The notes under the pieces are model-generated. The model was not told the origin of the DNA, ran no database searches, and saw only the letters and a program-made list of their open reading frames with translations. This document shows positions 16,944 through 26,253 of a DNA stretch of 64,000 bases, piece by piece (positions within the stretch are counted from its first letter, which is position 1; each line of letters starts with the position of its first letter). The translations under genes and the position numbers were made by a program. The stretch is from the NCBI RefSeq assembly GCF_940670685.1, contig NZ_OW711693.1, positions 2,790,001 to 2,854,000 of the forward strand, given 5' to 3'. The stretch is from Anaeropeptidivorans aminofermentans. GTDB lineage: Bacteria > Bacillota > Clostridia > Lachnospirales > UBA5962.

Positions 16944-18601
16944 TTTTCGAAAGCGCTGCCTCCTACGAACTCTCTTAAAATAGAATTCGGAGGTATATTC
17001 TCACTGCCCACCCCGAGGAAGCTGTCGAGGAATTTTAAAATTCTCCTTGCTTCGGTATACTGGGGCATTTTCTTATCTATTTTAAAAAGCAGAGGCTCGG
17101 CATATTGCTTCAATACACACATTTCATATACAAGGGCTGAATTAAACATGGCATCGGCCTTTTCCTGATATGGGAAAATATGCCTGCCTTCGCCCCGAAC
17201 TACAGAAGGCCACATATCAATGGTCGTAAGGGCACTGAAGCCCCTGTGGAAATGGTCTCTTACAATTCTTCTGATAAGCCTTGTGTCAGATGTAGGGATT
17301 CTGTTATGGTCGTCAATATTAAGCTGGGTAAGAGCCGATATAAAAATACGGAACTTCCATTCTTCCGAAACCGTAGAAGCTATTTTGTCATTAAGGCCGT
17401 GTATCCCTTCGATAACGAGAATATCATTATCCGAAAGCTTAAGATAATTGCCCTTATACTCTCTTAGGCCAGTTGCAAAATTAAATGTCGGAAGGCTTAT
17501 TTCCTTTCCTTCAACAAGGCGCTCTATATCCTCATTAAAGGCATTTACGTCGATGGACTCTAAAGCTTCAAAGTCCGGCTTTCCAAATTCGTCAAGAGGG
17601 GCTTCGTCTCTATTTAAATAATAATCGTCAAGGGAAATTACCCTGGGGTTCAAACCGCTTACTTTCAGCTGAACGGAGAGCCTATTGGCAAAGGTGGTTT
17701 TTCCTGAGGAAGAAGGCCCTGCAATTAATACAATCTTTTTATGGTTTTCATAAATCATATCTGCAAAGCTTGCAATCTTTTTTTCATGAAGGCCTTCGCT
17801 TATTCTGATAATATCTTTCAATCCGTCGTTACAGATAATATCGTTTAAAGCGCCTACCGTATCTACTTTCAGAATCTTCCCCCATTTGGAGGACTCTATA
17901 AATACCTTTGATATTTTTTCCCGGTTAGTAAATTCGTTAAACTCCTCAGGGCATTGGGGGTTGGGAAATACGATTAAAAAGCCGTTTAATTCTTTCACAA
18001 GCTTAAACTTATTAAGGCAGCCTGTATTTACAGTCATCTGCCCGTAGAAATAATCGTAAAACCAGCCGATTCTATAGAAGTTCACATTTGAAGTTCTTCT
18101 GTACTGTAAAATATGGGCTTTATCATGAAGCCCCATTTCCTCTGCTACGGCGGCCCCTTCTTCTATGGAAAGAGAAAGCTTTTCTATCACCATATTTTCT
18201 TCTACGGCCTTTTTCATTCTATCTTCGATTTGTTTAAGAAGCTCGTCTGTAATTTCTTCTTCAAGCTCAGGAAATTCACAGTAATGGTTTTTATTGATAG
18301 AATGCTCCACTACGACTCTTGTCTTTTTACCGAGGATTTCTTTAGCGGCAAAAATCATTAAAAGCGCTACGCTTCTTTGATAAGTTCTATAGCCGTTTGC
18401 ATCTTTAATATCAAGAAATTCGATACTGCTGTCTTCCTTAATCTCCTTGCTAAGCTCAGAAAGCTGATTGTTTACCTTGGAAAGAAGCACGGGGTATTCA
18501 TTATCGGAAGCGTATTTCTCCACAAGCTCCGAAAGCCTTGTTCCTTTTTTGACCTTTATAGCTTGATTCCCCGCTATACTAACATTAACATACTCTATCA
18601 T
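16940..18601 (-). CDS. Nucleoside kinase with N-terminal TGS-like domain (uridine kinase family)
   Basis: 553 residues. An N-terminal ubiquitin-like TGS domain and a threonyl-tRNA synthetase second-additional-domain-like region (VVVEHSINKNHYCEFP) precede a uridine kinase/phosphoribulokinase P-loop domain with Walker A LIAGPSSSGKTTFANRL and SLDDYYLNRDEAP. This architecture is common in Clostridia and in Thermotoga and is annotated as a uridine kinase-like nucleoside kinase; the natural nucleoside is not certain. It is in a run of minus-strand genes and overlaps the phosphoesterase gene. Confidence 0.88.
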   Translation of the reverse strand: MIEYVNVSIAGNQAIKVKKGTRLSELVEKYASDNEYPVLLSKVNNQLSELSKEIKEDSSIEFLDIKDANGYRTYQRSVALLMIFAAKEILGKKTRVVVEHSINKNHYCEFPELEEEITDELLKQIEDRMKKAVEENMVIEKLSLSIEEGAAVAEEMGLHDKAHILQYRRTSNVNFYRIGWFYDYFYGQMTVNTGCLNKFKLVKELNGFLIVFPNPQCPEEFNEFTNREKISKVFIESSKWGKILKVDTVGALNDIICNDGLKDIIRISEGLHEKKIASFADMIYENHKKIVLIAGPSSSGKTTFANRLSVQLKVSGLNPRVISLDDYYLNRDEAPLDEFGKPDFEALESIDVNAFNEDIERLVEGKEISLPTFNFATGLREYKGNYLKLSDNDILVIEGIHGLNDKIASTVSEEWKFRIFISALTQLNIDDHNRIPTSDTRLIRRIVRDHFHRGFSALTTIDMWPSVVRGEGRHIFPYQEKADAMFNSALVYEMCVLKQYAEPLLFKIDKKMPQYTEARRILKFLDSFLGVGSENIPPNSILREFVGGSAFEK

Positions 18602-18604
18602 ATC

Positions 18605-19426
18605 TTAGCCTCCCTGTCTGGATATTTTAAACGGCTGAAGATTTTCTTCAAGCTCATAAATTTTCAAATCAATATTATCTTTTAGAAACATGCCCTCAAG
18701 ATATTTTTTCAAGCTTTTGGATACGATTACTTCTGTTGCATAATGGGTTGCGTCTATTAAAGGAAGACCCATATCAAGGGCATCAAGAGCCTGATGGTAT
18801 TTTATATCAGAGGTAAGATAGGCGTCACAGCCCTTTTCTATTGCTGTATAAAAAAATACATTCCCTGCGCCTGCACCTGTACAGAGGGCAATCTTTCTTA
18901 TAATTTTACTGCCGTCTCCCGTATATCTTATAAGATTTGTTTCGAGCTTCTGGCCTATATAGGCTGAAAAATCTTCAAGGCTCATTTCATAAGGAAGATT
19001 CCCTATTCTTCCCATGGCAATATCGGGATTTTTAGCTGAAGGAACAAAACCTATTTTATTTGTAAGCTCAAGGATTCTGAAGAGCTCATCATTGGTTCCG
19101 CCTTTGGCATAATCAAGATTTGTATGGGCGGAATATACACTTATACCGTTTTCAATTGCCCTGATAATCCTTCTGCCGAGGGCATCGTCTGTGTTTATAG
19201 ACTTTAAAGGCTGTAAAAACACAGGGTGGTGGGTAATAATAAGCTTTGCGCCTACTTTTATAGCCTTTTCTATAGAAGCCTCGTTAAAATCCAAGGAAAG
19301 CACTATGGCGTCTGTAAAGCCATCTCTGTTTCCTATTAAGAAGCCGGAATTATCCCACTCCTCGGCCATGCTTACCGGGGCAAGCTCCTCCATATAACTA
19401 ATAATGTTGTTAACTTTAACTTCCAT
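18605..19426 (-). CDS. Nif3-like dinuclear metal centre protein (YqfO family)
   Basis: 273 residues. The conserved metal-site pieces EEWDNSGFLIG, IITHHPVFLQPLKS, SAHTNLDYAKGGTNDEL, TSDIKYHQALDA and the late DATHYATEV are all present, indicating the dinuclear metal hexamer of the NIF3/GTP cyclohydrolase I type 2 family. The actual reaction is unsettled. It is a short form lacking the inserted PII-like domain that longer YqfO proteins carry between the two metal halves. It overlaps trmK by 11 bases, the standard Firmicutes order after rpoD. Confidence 0.93.
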   Translation of the reverse strand: MEVKVNNIISYMEELAPVSMAEEWDNSGFLIGNRDGFTDAIVLSLDFNEASIEKAIKVGAKLIITHHPVFLQPLKSINTDDALGRRIIRAIENGISVYSAHTNLDYAKGGTNDELFRILELTNKIGFVPSAKNPDIAMGRIGNLPYEMSLEDFSAYIGQKLETNLIRYTGDGSKIIRKIALCTGAGAGNVFFYTAIEKGCDAYLTSDIKYHQALDALDMGLPLIDATHYATEVIVSKSLKKYLEGMFLKDNIDLKIYELEENLQPFKISRQGG

Positions 19427-20108
19427 GATTATCCATCAACTCCTTACAAGCCTTTATATATTCATTGATCTCCTTCACCCTTTCCTGATTCTCAATGGTC
19501 GTATTCTCAGATATTTGAAGGGCAATTTTTTCATATTTTAAAATTTCACGGCTTAAATATGCCATAAAATCTTTATCTTTTTTTTCTATGAGCTTCTTTC
19601 CAAATATATACTCTTTTTCCGTATAATTGTCTTCTTTTCCCGCTCTGCAGTCAATAATATTATAATATTTCCCGGTGTCAAATAAAAGCCTTTCGTCATA
19701 AATTTGAAGACATTTGTCATGGAGAAATTTACGGACTTTGTCAATATCTGACTGGGGCTGTAAAATAATCTGCTGAAAAGAAGGAATCAGCTCTTTTGCC
19801 TTTTCCAGAATTTCGATTATTAAAAGGCCCCCCATACCTGCAATAATAAGGGTTTCTCCGTCGCCCTTATTGATTTTTGAAAGCCCGTCTGAAAGGCGAA
19901 GCTCTATTTTTTCCGAAAGGCCTTCTTTATTCACATTATTTTGCGCCGTTAAAAGAGGGCCCTTATTGATATCGGCCGCAACGGCCTTATCAATCTTTCC
20001 GTTTTTAAATGCCAATATGGGTATGTAGCAATGGTCTGTCCCTATGTCTACAATGGTTCTATATTCTATTAAATCTGCAATTTCTTTTATTCTCTTTGAA
20101 AAATCCAT
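19416..20108 (-). CDS. trmK: tRNA (adenine(22)-N1)-methyltransferase
   Basis: Class I SAM-dependent methyltransferase, 230 residues, modifying A22 of tRNA. Motif I appears as IVDIGTDHCYIPIL, followed by AVAADINKGPL, the EKIELRLSDGL segment and AGMGGLLIIEIL, the arrangement typical of TrmK. It lies downstream of rpoD and dnaG and forms a translation-coupled pair with the Nif3-like gene. Confidence 0.92.
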   Translation of the reverse strand: MDFSKRIKEIADLIEYRTIVDIGTDHCYIPILAFKNGKIDKAVAADINKGPLLTAQNNVNKEGLSEKIELRLSDGLSKINKGDGETLIIAGMGGLLIIEILEKAKELIPSFQQIILQPQSDIDKVRKFLHDKCLQIYDERLLFDTGKYYNIIDCRAGKEDNYTEKEYIFGKKLIEKKDKDFMAYLSREILKYEKIALQISENTTIENQERVKEINEYIKACKELMDNHGS

Positions 20109-20122
20109 AAATTCACCTTATG

Positions 20123-20336
20123 TATAGTCAATTTGCTTTTATAGTAAATTTAAAGTTAAACAGTAGCAAAGCCGTATATTCACACAGGCTTAAAAATATA
20201 CCGTTTCCGAAGGAAATCCGTGTTTTTGAGCCTGATGGGAATAGGCTTTTGCTACTCCTTTATAGGAAATTTACTTTAAACTGCTATCAGTATTTGGATA
20301 TAGAGGGCATAAAATAAGAGAAAAGTAAATTGACAA
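20123..20336 (+). repeat. Repeat R2 split by an R1 insertion
   Basis: R2 left end TATAGTCAATTTGCTTTTA at 20123-20141, then R1b, then the remaining R2 (GAGGGCATAAAATAAGAG, AAAAGTAAATTGACAATG). The two halves line up with intact R2 copies at 46005 and 46387. Confidence 0.75.
20142..20276 (+). repeat. Repeat R1, full-length copy nested in R2 (R1b)
   Basis: Full R1 palindrome of 135 bases from TAGTAAATTTAAAG to GGAAATTTACTT, flanked on each side by the dinucleotide TA (20140-20141 and 20277-20278). It interrupts an R2 element. Confidence 0.8.
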
Positions 20337-20364
20337 TGCTACCTTTTTAATTTAATTCTAGTAT

Positions 20365-20397
20365 AAAAGGACTGTTGCCGGCAACAGTCCTTTTATT
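20365..20397 (-). terminator. Terminator after rpoD
   Basis: Near-perfect stem AAAAGGACTGTTGCC / GGCAACAGTCCTTTT, followed on the minus strand by ATACTAG. An R3 repeat lies between it and the rpoD stop. Confidence 0.75.
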
Positions 20398-20401
20398 AAT
20401 A

Positions 20402-20500
20402 TAAAATGCACGACCTTAGAGAAAAGGGCAGACAGGGTTCAGCTATGCCCTGTGAACTTAGGAAGTGACGGTTTAAATTTATAAAACAAACCTAAACTTT
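20402..20500 (+). repeat. Repeat R3
   Basis: About 100 bases with the landmarks AAATGCACGACCTTAG, GCCCTGTGAACTTAGGAAG and the end GGTTTAAATTTATAAAAC. Similar to 23816-23915 and, inverted, 40958-41062. Confidence 0.55.
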
Positions 20501-20502
20501 AT

Positions 20503-21579
20503 TTATTCCAGATAGTCTTTGAGCTTTTTGCTTCTGCTGGGGTGCCTTAATTTTCTTAAGGCCTTTGCCTCTATCTGCCTGATTCGTTCTCTTGTTACGT
20601 TAAATTCCTTGCCTACTTCTTCAAGCGTTCTTGCCCTTCCGTCGTCAAGGCCAAAGCGAAGCCTTAAAACCTTTTCCTCTCTATCTGTAAGAGTGTCTAG
20701 AACCTCCATAAGCTGTTCCTTTAAAAGGGCAAATGCAGCAGCATCGGAAGGCGCCGGCATATCGTCATCCGGTATAAAGTCTCCAAGGTGGCTGTCTTCT
20801 TCTTCTCCGATAGGTGTTTCAAGAGAAACAGGCTCCTGAGCTATTTTCATGATTTCCCTTACCTTTTCCACAGGCATTTGCATTTCTCTTGCAAGCTCGT
20901 CTGGAAGAGGGTCTCTTCCCAATTCTTGAAGAAGCTGTCTTGATACCCTGATAAGCTTATTTATAGTTTCAACCATATGGACAGGGATTCTTATGGTCCT
21001 TGCCTGATCGGCAATAGCCCTTGTTATGGCCTGGCGAATCCACCATGTGGCGTATGTGCTGAACTTATAGCCTTTGCTGTAGTCGAACTTTTCCACAGCT
21101 TTAATAAGACCTAAGTTTCCTTCCTGAATAAGGTCTAAAAAGAGCATACCTCTGCCTACGTATCTTTTGGCAATGCTTACAACCAAACGAAGATTGGCCT
21201 CAGAAAGACGCTTTTTCGCCTCTTCATCGCCTTCTTCCATGCGCTTTGCAAGCTCGATTTCCTCTTCTGCCGAAAGAAGGGGTACCTTGCCGATTTCCTT
21301 AAGATACATTCTGACATGGTCATCAATATTTATATTTGCCTCAACCGTGGAAAGGTCTAAATCCTTCTCGTTATCATCTTCTATTTCGATGGCACCGAGG
21401 ACATCTATTCCCTGTGTTTCTAAATATTCGTATATTTTATCAATCTGGTCGGGGTCAAGGTCTATATCCCCGAAAAAATCCATTATCTCCTTATATTCAA
21501 GGACACCTTTTTTCTTTTTCCCAAGATTAATCAGTTCCTTGAGCCTATTTAAAAACACACTATCTTCAATGGATTTCAA
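20503..21579 (-). CDS. rpoD: Primary RNA polymerase sigma factor (RpoD/SigA)
   Basis: Housekeeping sigma factor, 358 residues, the typical short Firmicutes SigA length. Region 1.1 remnant at the N-terminus, region 1.2 ([17 protein letters not shown]), region 2 ([34 protein letters not shown] for -10 recognition), region 3 ([12 protein letters not shown]) and region 4 ([20 protein letters not shown] with the [17 protein letters not shown]). It is downstream of dnaG, the conserved macromolecular-synthesis operon order. Confidence 0.98.
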   Translation of the reverse strand: MKSIEDSVFLNRLKELINLGKKKKGVLEYKEIMDFFGDIDLDPDQIDKIYEYLETQGIDVLGAIEIEDDNEKDLDLSTVEANINIDDHVRMYLKEIGKVPLLSAEEEIELAKRMEEGDEEAKKRLSEANLRLVVSIAKRYVGRGMLFLDLIQEGNLGLIKAVEKFDYSKGYKFSTYATWWIRQAITRAIADQARTIRIPVHMVETINKLIRVSRQLLQELGRDPLPDELAREMQMPVEKVREIMKIAQEPVSLETPIGEEEDSHLGDFIPDDDMPAPSDAAAFALLKEQLMEVLDTLTDREEKVLRLRFGLDDGRARTLEEVGKEFNVTRERIRQIEAKALRKLRHPSRSKKLKDYLE

Positions 21580-21658
21580 GACAAAACTTCCTTTCTTCTT
21601 CTGCCCGTGTAAAAAGCTGCAAACCCTTTTAGAGTGCTATATTCGGGCATATATATGA

Positions 21659-23425
21659 TTAACTATCTTTTAATGTAATATTCAAGCTTTCAATATTTCT
21701 TTTTTCTTCCATCAAAAGCTGCAGCTCTTTTACATCATCTGTAATGTTCATTTTGTTTTCTATGTAATTTCTCTTTATAAGTTTAAGCTGATCGTTAAGG
21801 GCTGTTTCAAGACCCGACAAGTCATTTTGCGCTATTGTCGTCGTAAATATATCGGAAACCATCTTTTGTTCCGAAGGCTCCTGATAAAGGCTTACAAGGT
21901 CCGCCGGATTTATGGGCTTATTTTCCTCATGGAGCATATAAACCTTTCTGAGAATATCCTCATAAACACCGCCTCCCATTTCTTCCGGCCGAAGCCTTAA
22001 TTTAATAATCTCCCACAGCTCTCTTCTTTCAGAAACAATTGCAATAATACCCTTTTTAGCCTCCACTATACCCTTTTCTGAAAGCGTTCCTTTTTTTATA
22101 TAATTATAATTTTCCTTTCGCTGGGTATTTAAGGTTTTAAAGGCAGCATTTTCAATGCCTTCTATTTCTGCTTTTATGGCGGATTCGGAAATGCCTGTAA
22201 GTCTTTCTGCCTCTTTTATATATACGGCCCTTTCCACAGGGGATGAAAGGCCCGAAAGCATTTTTGAAACTTCCTTGGTAAAGCTGATTTTTTCTTCGCT
22301 GATATTTAAATCATATTTCTTTTGAAGAACGCTGATATTAAAAGCAATATGGCTCAATGCCTCCTGAGCCGCTTTGCCGAAGGCTTCCGGCCCATATTTG
22401 TTTATGAATTCGTCCGGGTCTTTTGCTCCTTTAAGCTGTAAAATCTTAACGCCCATACCTGTTTTAAGGATAAATTGAAGCGCTCTTAAAACTGCCGCTT
22501 CACCGGCCTCATCACTATCGAAGAGAACGATGACGCCTTTGGCATATTTATTTAAAATTTTAGCGTGGCTTTCGTTAAAGGCTGTTCCTAAAGCGGCAAC
22601 GGCATTGGTAAAGCCCTTTTGGTAGAGGCTTATAACGTCCATATAGCCTTCCACAAGGATAAGCTCTTTATTTCCTTTGGCGAAATTCAGCGAATAAAGG
22701 TTTCTACTTTTTTCAAAAATTAATGTTTCCGGCGAATTTAAATATTTGGGACCGCCTTCTCCCAAAACCCTTCCGCCAAAGCCAACGACTCTTCCCATGA
22801 TGTCAAGAATAGGGAACATAAGCCTGTTTCTAAATCTGTCGTAATAGCCCCCTTTTTTGTTTCTAAGTATAAGCCCGCTTTTTAAAAGCAGATCTATATC
22901 ATAACCCTGCCCAAGAAGAAATTCGTAAAGGCCGTCCCATTTTTCCGGGGAATAACCCAGGCCGAATTTTATTCTCGTTTTAGGATAAATGCTTCTTTTA
23001 TCGAGATAGCTTCTGGCAGCCTCTCCTAAATCCGATTTAAGGCAGTCATAATAATACCTTGCCGCATGCTTATGTATCTCATAAAGCTCAGATTTAAGCG
23101 CCTCATTTTTAGAGGCCTGATAAACGTCTCCCTGTTCGGGGAGCGTAATATGGGCCCTGTCGGCAAGGAATTTTAAGGCCGTTTGAAAATCGTAATTTTC
23201 TTTTGCCATAATAAAGCTTATGACGTTTCCCGATGCCCCGCAGCCAAAACAGTAATAAAGCTGCTTATCCGGCGAAACACTGAAAGACGGCGTAGATTCA
23301 TTATGAAAGGGGCAAAGGCTGAAATATGAATTTCCCTTTTTATTAAGCGCTAAATACTGGGATACGACATCCACAATATCGTTTTCAAGACGTATTTGTT
23401 CAATTAATTCCTGCGGGTAATACAT
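21659..23425 (-). CDS. dnaG: DNA primase
   Basis: 588 residues, all DnaG domains in order: N-terminal zinc-binding CPFHNESTPSFSVS with CFGCGASGN (residues about 38-65), the RNA polymerase domain (FGLGYSPEKWDGL, FPILDIMGRVVGFGGR), a TOPRIM domain (LILVEGYMDVISLYQKG, VIVLFDSDEAGEAA) and a C-terminal helicase-interaction region. It synthesises RNA primers for replication. It lies 79 bases upstream of rpoD on the same strand. Confidence 0.97.
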   Translation of the reverse strand: MYYPQELIEQIRLENDIVDVVSQYLALNKKGNSYFSLCPFHNESTPSFSVSPDKQLYYCFGCGASGNVISFIMAKENYDFQTALKFLADRAHITLPEQGDVYQASKNEALKSELYEIHKHAARYYYDCLKSDLGEAARSYLDKRSIYPKTRIKFGLGYSPEKWDGLYEFLLGQGYDIDLLLKSGLILRNKKGGYYDRFRNRLMFPILDIMGRVVGFGGRVLGEGGPKYLNSPETLIFEKSRNLYSLNFAKGNKELILVEGYMDVISLYQKGFTNAVAALGTAFNESHAKILNKYAKGVIVLFDSDEAGEAAVLRALQFILKTGMGVKILQLKGAKDPDEFINKYGPEAFGKAAQEALSHIAFNISVLQKKYDLNISEEKISFTKEVSKMLSGLSSPVERAVYIKEAERLTGISESAIKAEIEGIENAAFKTLNTQRKENYNYIKKGTLSEKGIVEAKKGIIAIVSERRELWEIIKLRLRPEEMGGGVYEDILRKVYMLHEENKPINPADLVSLYQEPSEQKMVSDIFTTTIAQNDLSGLETALNDQLKLIKRNYIENKMNITDDVKELQLLMEEKRNIESLNITLKDS

Positions 23426-23576
23426 AAAAATGACCCCAATTCAAAATCTCTTATTCCCGAAAAAGTATAGTAAGTTTAAAGTTAAACCGTAACAAAGCCC
23501 AATATTCCCATAGACTCAAAAATATGTTTTAGAAGAGCTATATTTACCATGTTTCCTTTAAAAATCCATATTTTTA

Positions 23577-23815
23577 GTAGGCAGTGTCTGAAAACAGTCA
23601 AACCGACAAGAATGATAAATAAACTAAAGTTTATTTATCATTTTACAGCAGAAATACATTTTTCAGCTTGTAAACTGAAAAAATATTGTTTGCAAGAAAA
23701 TGTGAATTCGAAGAGAAAAACGCAGAAATAGCGGTGCTATTTCGAGTATTTTCGATGAGGAAGTCACGTTTTTATGGCAAAATAGCCTAGAGTTTGGTGT
23801 TTTCAGGCACGCCCT
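23577..23815 (+). repeat. Repeat R4
   Basis: About 240 bases with ends GCAGTGTCTGAAAAC / GTTTTCAGGCACGCC, an internal hairpin GATAAATAAACT / AGTTTATTTATC with a two-base loop at 23615-23640, and a second hairpin AAATAGC / GCTATTT. A short open frame on the plus strand is accidental. Confidence 0.55.
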
Positions 23816-23915
23816 AGTATAAAGGCACAAACTTAGCAGACAGGCGTATGATTCAACGATACCCTGTAAGCTTAGAAAGCGTCGGAGCAGGATTTATATA
23901 AACAAATCCATGTTT
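23816..23915 (+). repeat. Repeat R3
   Basis: Landmarks GGCACAAACTTAGCAG, ATACCCTGTAAGCTTAG and GGATTTATATAAACAAATCC in the same order as at 20402-20500. It abuts R4 directly. Confidence 0.5.
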
Positions 23916-24047
23916 TATTCTTTAGCAAATAGGCTTTGTTATTTCTTTATGAGAAATTTATTACAACTTTATAGAATAAACCCTTCTTTTATCTGACAAA
24001 TATTCTTTTAAAAAAGTTTGCAGAATTTTAGATATATATTTATAAAA

Positions 24048-25055
24048 TCAATAAACATTCCAGGAGGACGGCATAAATATATTCGTATACTGCTTTATTG
24101 CATATCGGTCTGTCATACAGGCAACATAATCAAGGGCTGCTCTTTCTAAAGTTTCCCCCTTAACAATAATGTTTTTAAATTCCTCTGTAAGACGGTTCTC
24201 GTCCTCTTTGAAATAATTATAAAGCTCGTTTAAAATCCTTGCTATTTTTCGCCTTTCTTTCATTTGAAGCTGAGAAGTATATACGGTTTCAAACATATAG
24301 TCTCTTAAGCCATACATGGCTTTTCTTGCTTCCGGGCTTATTATAATATCATTTTTACCGGTGCTTTCTCTTATAATGTTACGTATAAGATAGTTTATTC
24401 TTTCGGAGCTTCCTTTGCCCAATATTTTGACGCTTTCTTCCGGAAGGTCCTCTTCTCTCAGCTGACCTGCCCTTATGGCATCATCAATATCATGGTTTAT
24501 GTACCCAATTTTATCAGAAAGCTGTACTACTTTTCCTTCTAATGTAGAAGGCGAGCAGCACCCTCTGTGGTTCAGTATGCCGTCAAGAACTTCCCAAGTG
24601 AGATTCAGGCCCTCCCCATTTTTTTCGATTTTTTCACAGACCCGTATACTCTGCTCATTATGCCTGAATCCTTCCGGCCAAAGCTTGTCCAGAGCCTCTT
24701 CTCCTGTGTGTCCGAAGGGGGTATGGCCTAAATCATGGCCTAAGGCAATGGCTTCTGTTAAATCTTCGTTCAGGTTTAATGCCCTTGAAATGGTCCTTGC
24801 AATTTGAGAAACCTCAAGGGTATGGGTGAGCCTTGTTCTATAATGATCACCCTCTGGGGATATGAACACTTGGGTTTTATGCATAAGCCTTCTAAAGGCC
24901 TTGCTATGGGTAATACGGTCCCGATCCCTTTGGAACTCCGTGCGGATATCGCACTTTTCCTGAGGCTTTGCCCGTCCTTTGGTCCCGGAGCTTTTTGCGG
25001 CAAATTCACTTAAATGGGTATTTTCATATTCTTCCCTTAATTCTCTTAAATTCAT
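24048..25055 (-). CDS. dgt: Deoxyguanosinetriphosphate triphosphohydrolase-like protein
   Basis: HD-superfamily dNTP triphosphohydrolase cleaving dGTP/dNTPs to nucleoside plus triphosphate. About 335 residues. FQRDRDRITHSKAFRRLMHKTQV and TRLTHTLEVSQI precede the HD pair ALGHDLGHTPFGHTGEEAL, then FRHNEQSIR and LNHRGCC. The frame extends to a TTG at 25064, but AGGAG 9 bases before ATG 25055 favours that start. In many Firmicutes dgt lies immediately upstream of dnaG-rpoD, as here. Confidence 0.92.
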   Translation of the reverse strand: MNLRELREEYENTHLSEFAAKSSGTKGRAKPQEKCDIRTEFQRDRDRITHSKAFRRLMHKTQVFISPEGDHYRTRLTHTLEVSQIARTISRALNLNEDLTEAIALGHDLGHTPFGHTGEEALDKLWPEGFRHNEQSIRVCEKIEKNGEGLNLTWEVLDGILNHRGCCSPSTLEGKVVQLSDKIGYINHDIDDAIRAGQLREEDLPEESVKILGKGSSERINYLIRNIIRESTGKNDIIISPEARKAMYGLRDYMFETVYTSQLQMKERRKIARILNELYNYFKEDENRLTEEFKNIIVKGETLERAALDYVACMTDRYAIKQYTNIFMPSSWNVY

Positions 25056-25283
25056 AAGCCTCAACTCCTGAGAAGAAATTTATAGTTAAAAGCCCTATAT
25101 TAAATAAATACCGTATTGATTTCAAAAACCCTTTTTATTTATAAAAATAAATTAAATTTGACTATTTCAATCGATTATCCTCTTAAAGCCTGTTATTTTT
25201 ACGCATATTTCCCTAATGGGAGAATAAATATGCGCCATCTGTCATTATTTTTAATAAAATATCTTTCATATTTTTTTAATTGA

Positions 25284-26018
25284 TTATATATTCTCCAAAA
25301 GTTCTAAGCTTTTTAAGTTTAAATCAAGGTTCTCTAAAAAAATATCGGCCATTTTCCGAAGATTGTCGACGGTATTTTTATCTGCCTTAAAATTGTACAT
25401 ATTTTTAATATCGGAATCTATTATGTAATTTAAAGCATATACTGCCGCATAATTTACAGCTGTGGAATGGCTTGAATTATTTCTGCAATTTTTGCATAAA
25501 AGGCCCTCTATTCCGAAATATAAATTGTTTAAATCTATTTCTTCGCCGCATTCTACGCATGATGTAAGCTCCGGCGTATACCCGCTTATTTGGAGATATT
25601 TAAAAATAAATGCTGAGAAAATAAGCCTTCCCTCTGAATCCTTTTTATTTAAATTCTGTAATGTTCTGAGAATCAGGCGAAGTATCTCCTGATTTTCACT
25701 TTCTTCATAAGTGGATTTATCCACGATTTCAAGCACGGCGCTTCCGTAGGCAAGCTTTTCATAGTCGGTTCTGATATCATAAAAGCCTTCTATAATATCT
25801 GCCTGGGTTAGGGATTTAAAATTATTTCCCGTAAATACAACAAAGTCCCCATAAGAAAAAATTTGGGAACTTGCCATATATTTGCTTTTCGCTTTTCTTG
25901 CGCCTTTTGCTCTGACGTGGAGCTTGCCGTATTCCTTGGTAAAAAATGTAAGGATTTTATCGGCTTCCCCCACATCAGATTCTTTTATAATGATTCCTCT
26001 GAACTTGGAAACTCCCAT
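25284..26018 (-). CDS. recO: DNA repair protein RecO
   Basis: RecF-pathway mediator that helps load RecA onto SSB-coated single-stranded DNA. 244 residues: N-terminal OB fold (GVSKFRGIIIKESDVGEADKILTFFT), a helical region, and a zinc finger with two CxxC pairs (SCVECGEEIDL and LLCKNCR). The ATG overlaps the stop of a tiny yqzL-like gene (TAATG), so translation is coupled. Confidence 0.95.
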   Translation of the reverse strand: MGVSKFRGIIIKESDVGEADKILTFFTKEYGKLHVRAKGARKAKSKYMASSQIFSYGDFVVFTGNNFKSLTQADIIEGFYDIRTDYEKLAYGSAVLEIVDKSTYEESENQEILRLILRTLQNLNKKDSEGRLIFSAFIFKYLQISGYTPELTSCVECGEEIDLNNLYFGIEGLLCKNCRNNSSHSTAVNYAAVYALNYIIDSDIKNMYNFKADKNTVDNLRKMADIFLENLDLNLKSLELLENI

Positions 26019-26149
26019 TAGCTTTTTGCCTCATTTATTTTATCCGTTTCACCGTCGTTATAAGTTGTATTTCTATTTCCTTTATATAAAAGATAAGCCT
26101 CTATGCTTCCAGATTTTTTAAACATATTCCATAAAGCATTTCTATCCAT
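26018..26149 (-). CDS. yqzL: YqzL-like small protein
   Basis: 43 codons, reading MDRNALWNMFKKSGSIEAYL, then LYKGNRNTTYNDGETD, then KINEAKS. The pattern of a tryptophan followed by Phe-Lys-x-(S/T)-G-x-(I/V)-x-x-Tyr-Leu matches the YqzL family, which sits just upstream of recO in Bacillus and Clostridia. GGAGG lies 7 bases before the ATG, and the stop overlaps the recO start. Function unknown. Confidence 0.85.
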   Translation of the reverse strand: MDRNALWNMFKKSGSIEAYLLYKGNRNTTYNDGETDKINEAKS

Positions 26150-26253
26150 TTATGTACCTCCAAAAGAGATTTTTGAACATACATATTTTCTGTATAAGAC
26201 TCAATTCTATACTAATGAAATTTTGGAAATTAAAAAACCGATATAATATTCTT

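Larger units (their letters stand above)
23466..23972 (+). repeat. R1 element interrupted by R4 and R3 (R1c)
   Basis: The R1 left arm (TATAGTAAGTTTAAAGTTAA) runs from 23466 to about 23576, and the right arm (AAATAGGCTTTGTTATTTC to GAGAAATTTATTAC) from about 23925 to 23972. Between them sit an R4 element and an R3 element. Together they fill most of the 620-base gap between dnaG and dgt, which holds no gene. Confidence 0.65.

Noticed and set aside
23549-23731. Sixty-codon open frame between dnaG and dgt
   Set aside because: It lies across the R1-R4 junction, has no family resemblance and no good ribosome-binding site.
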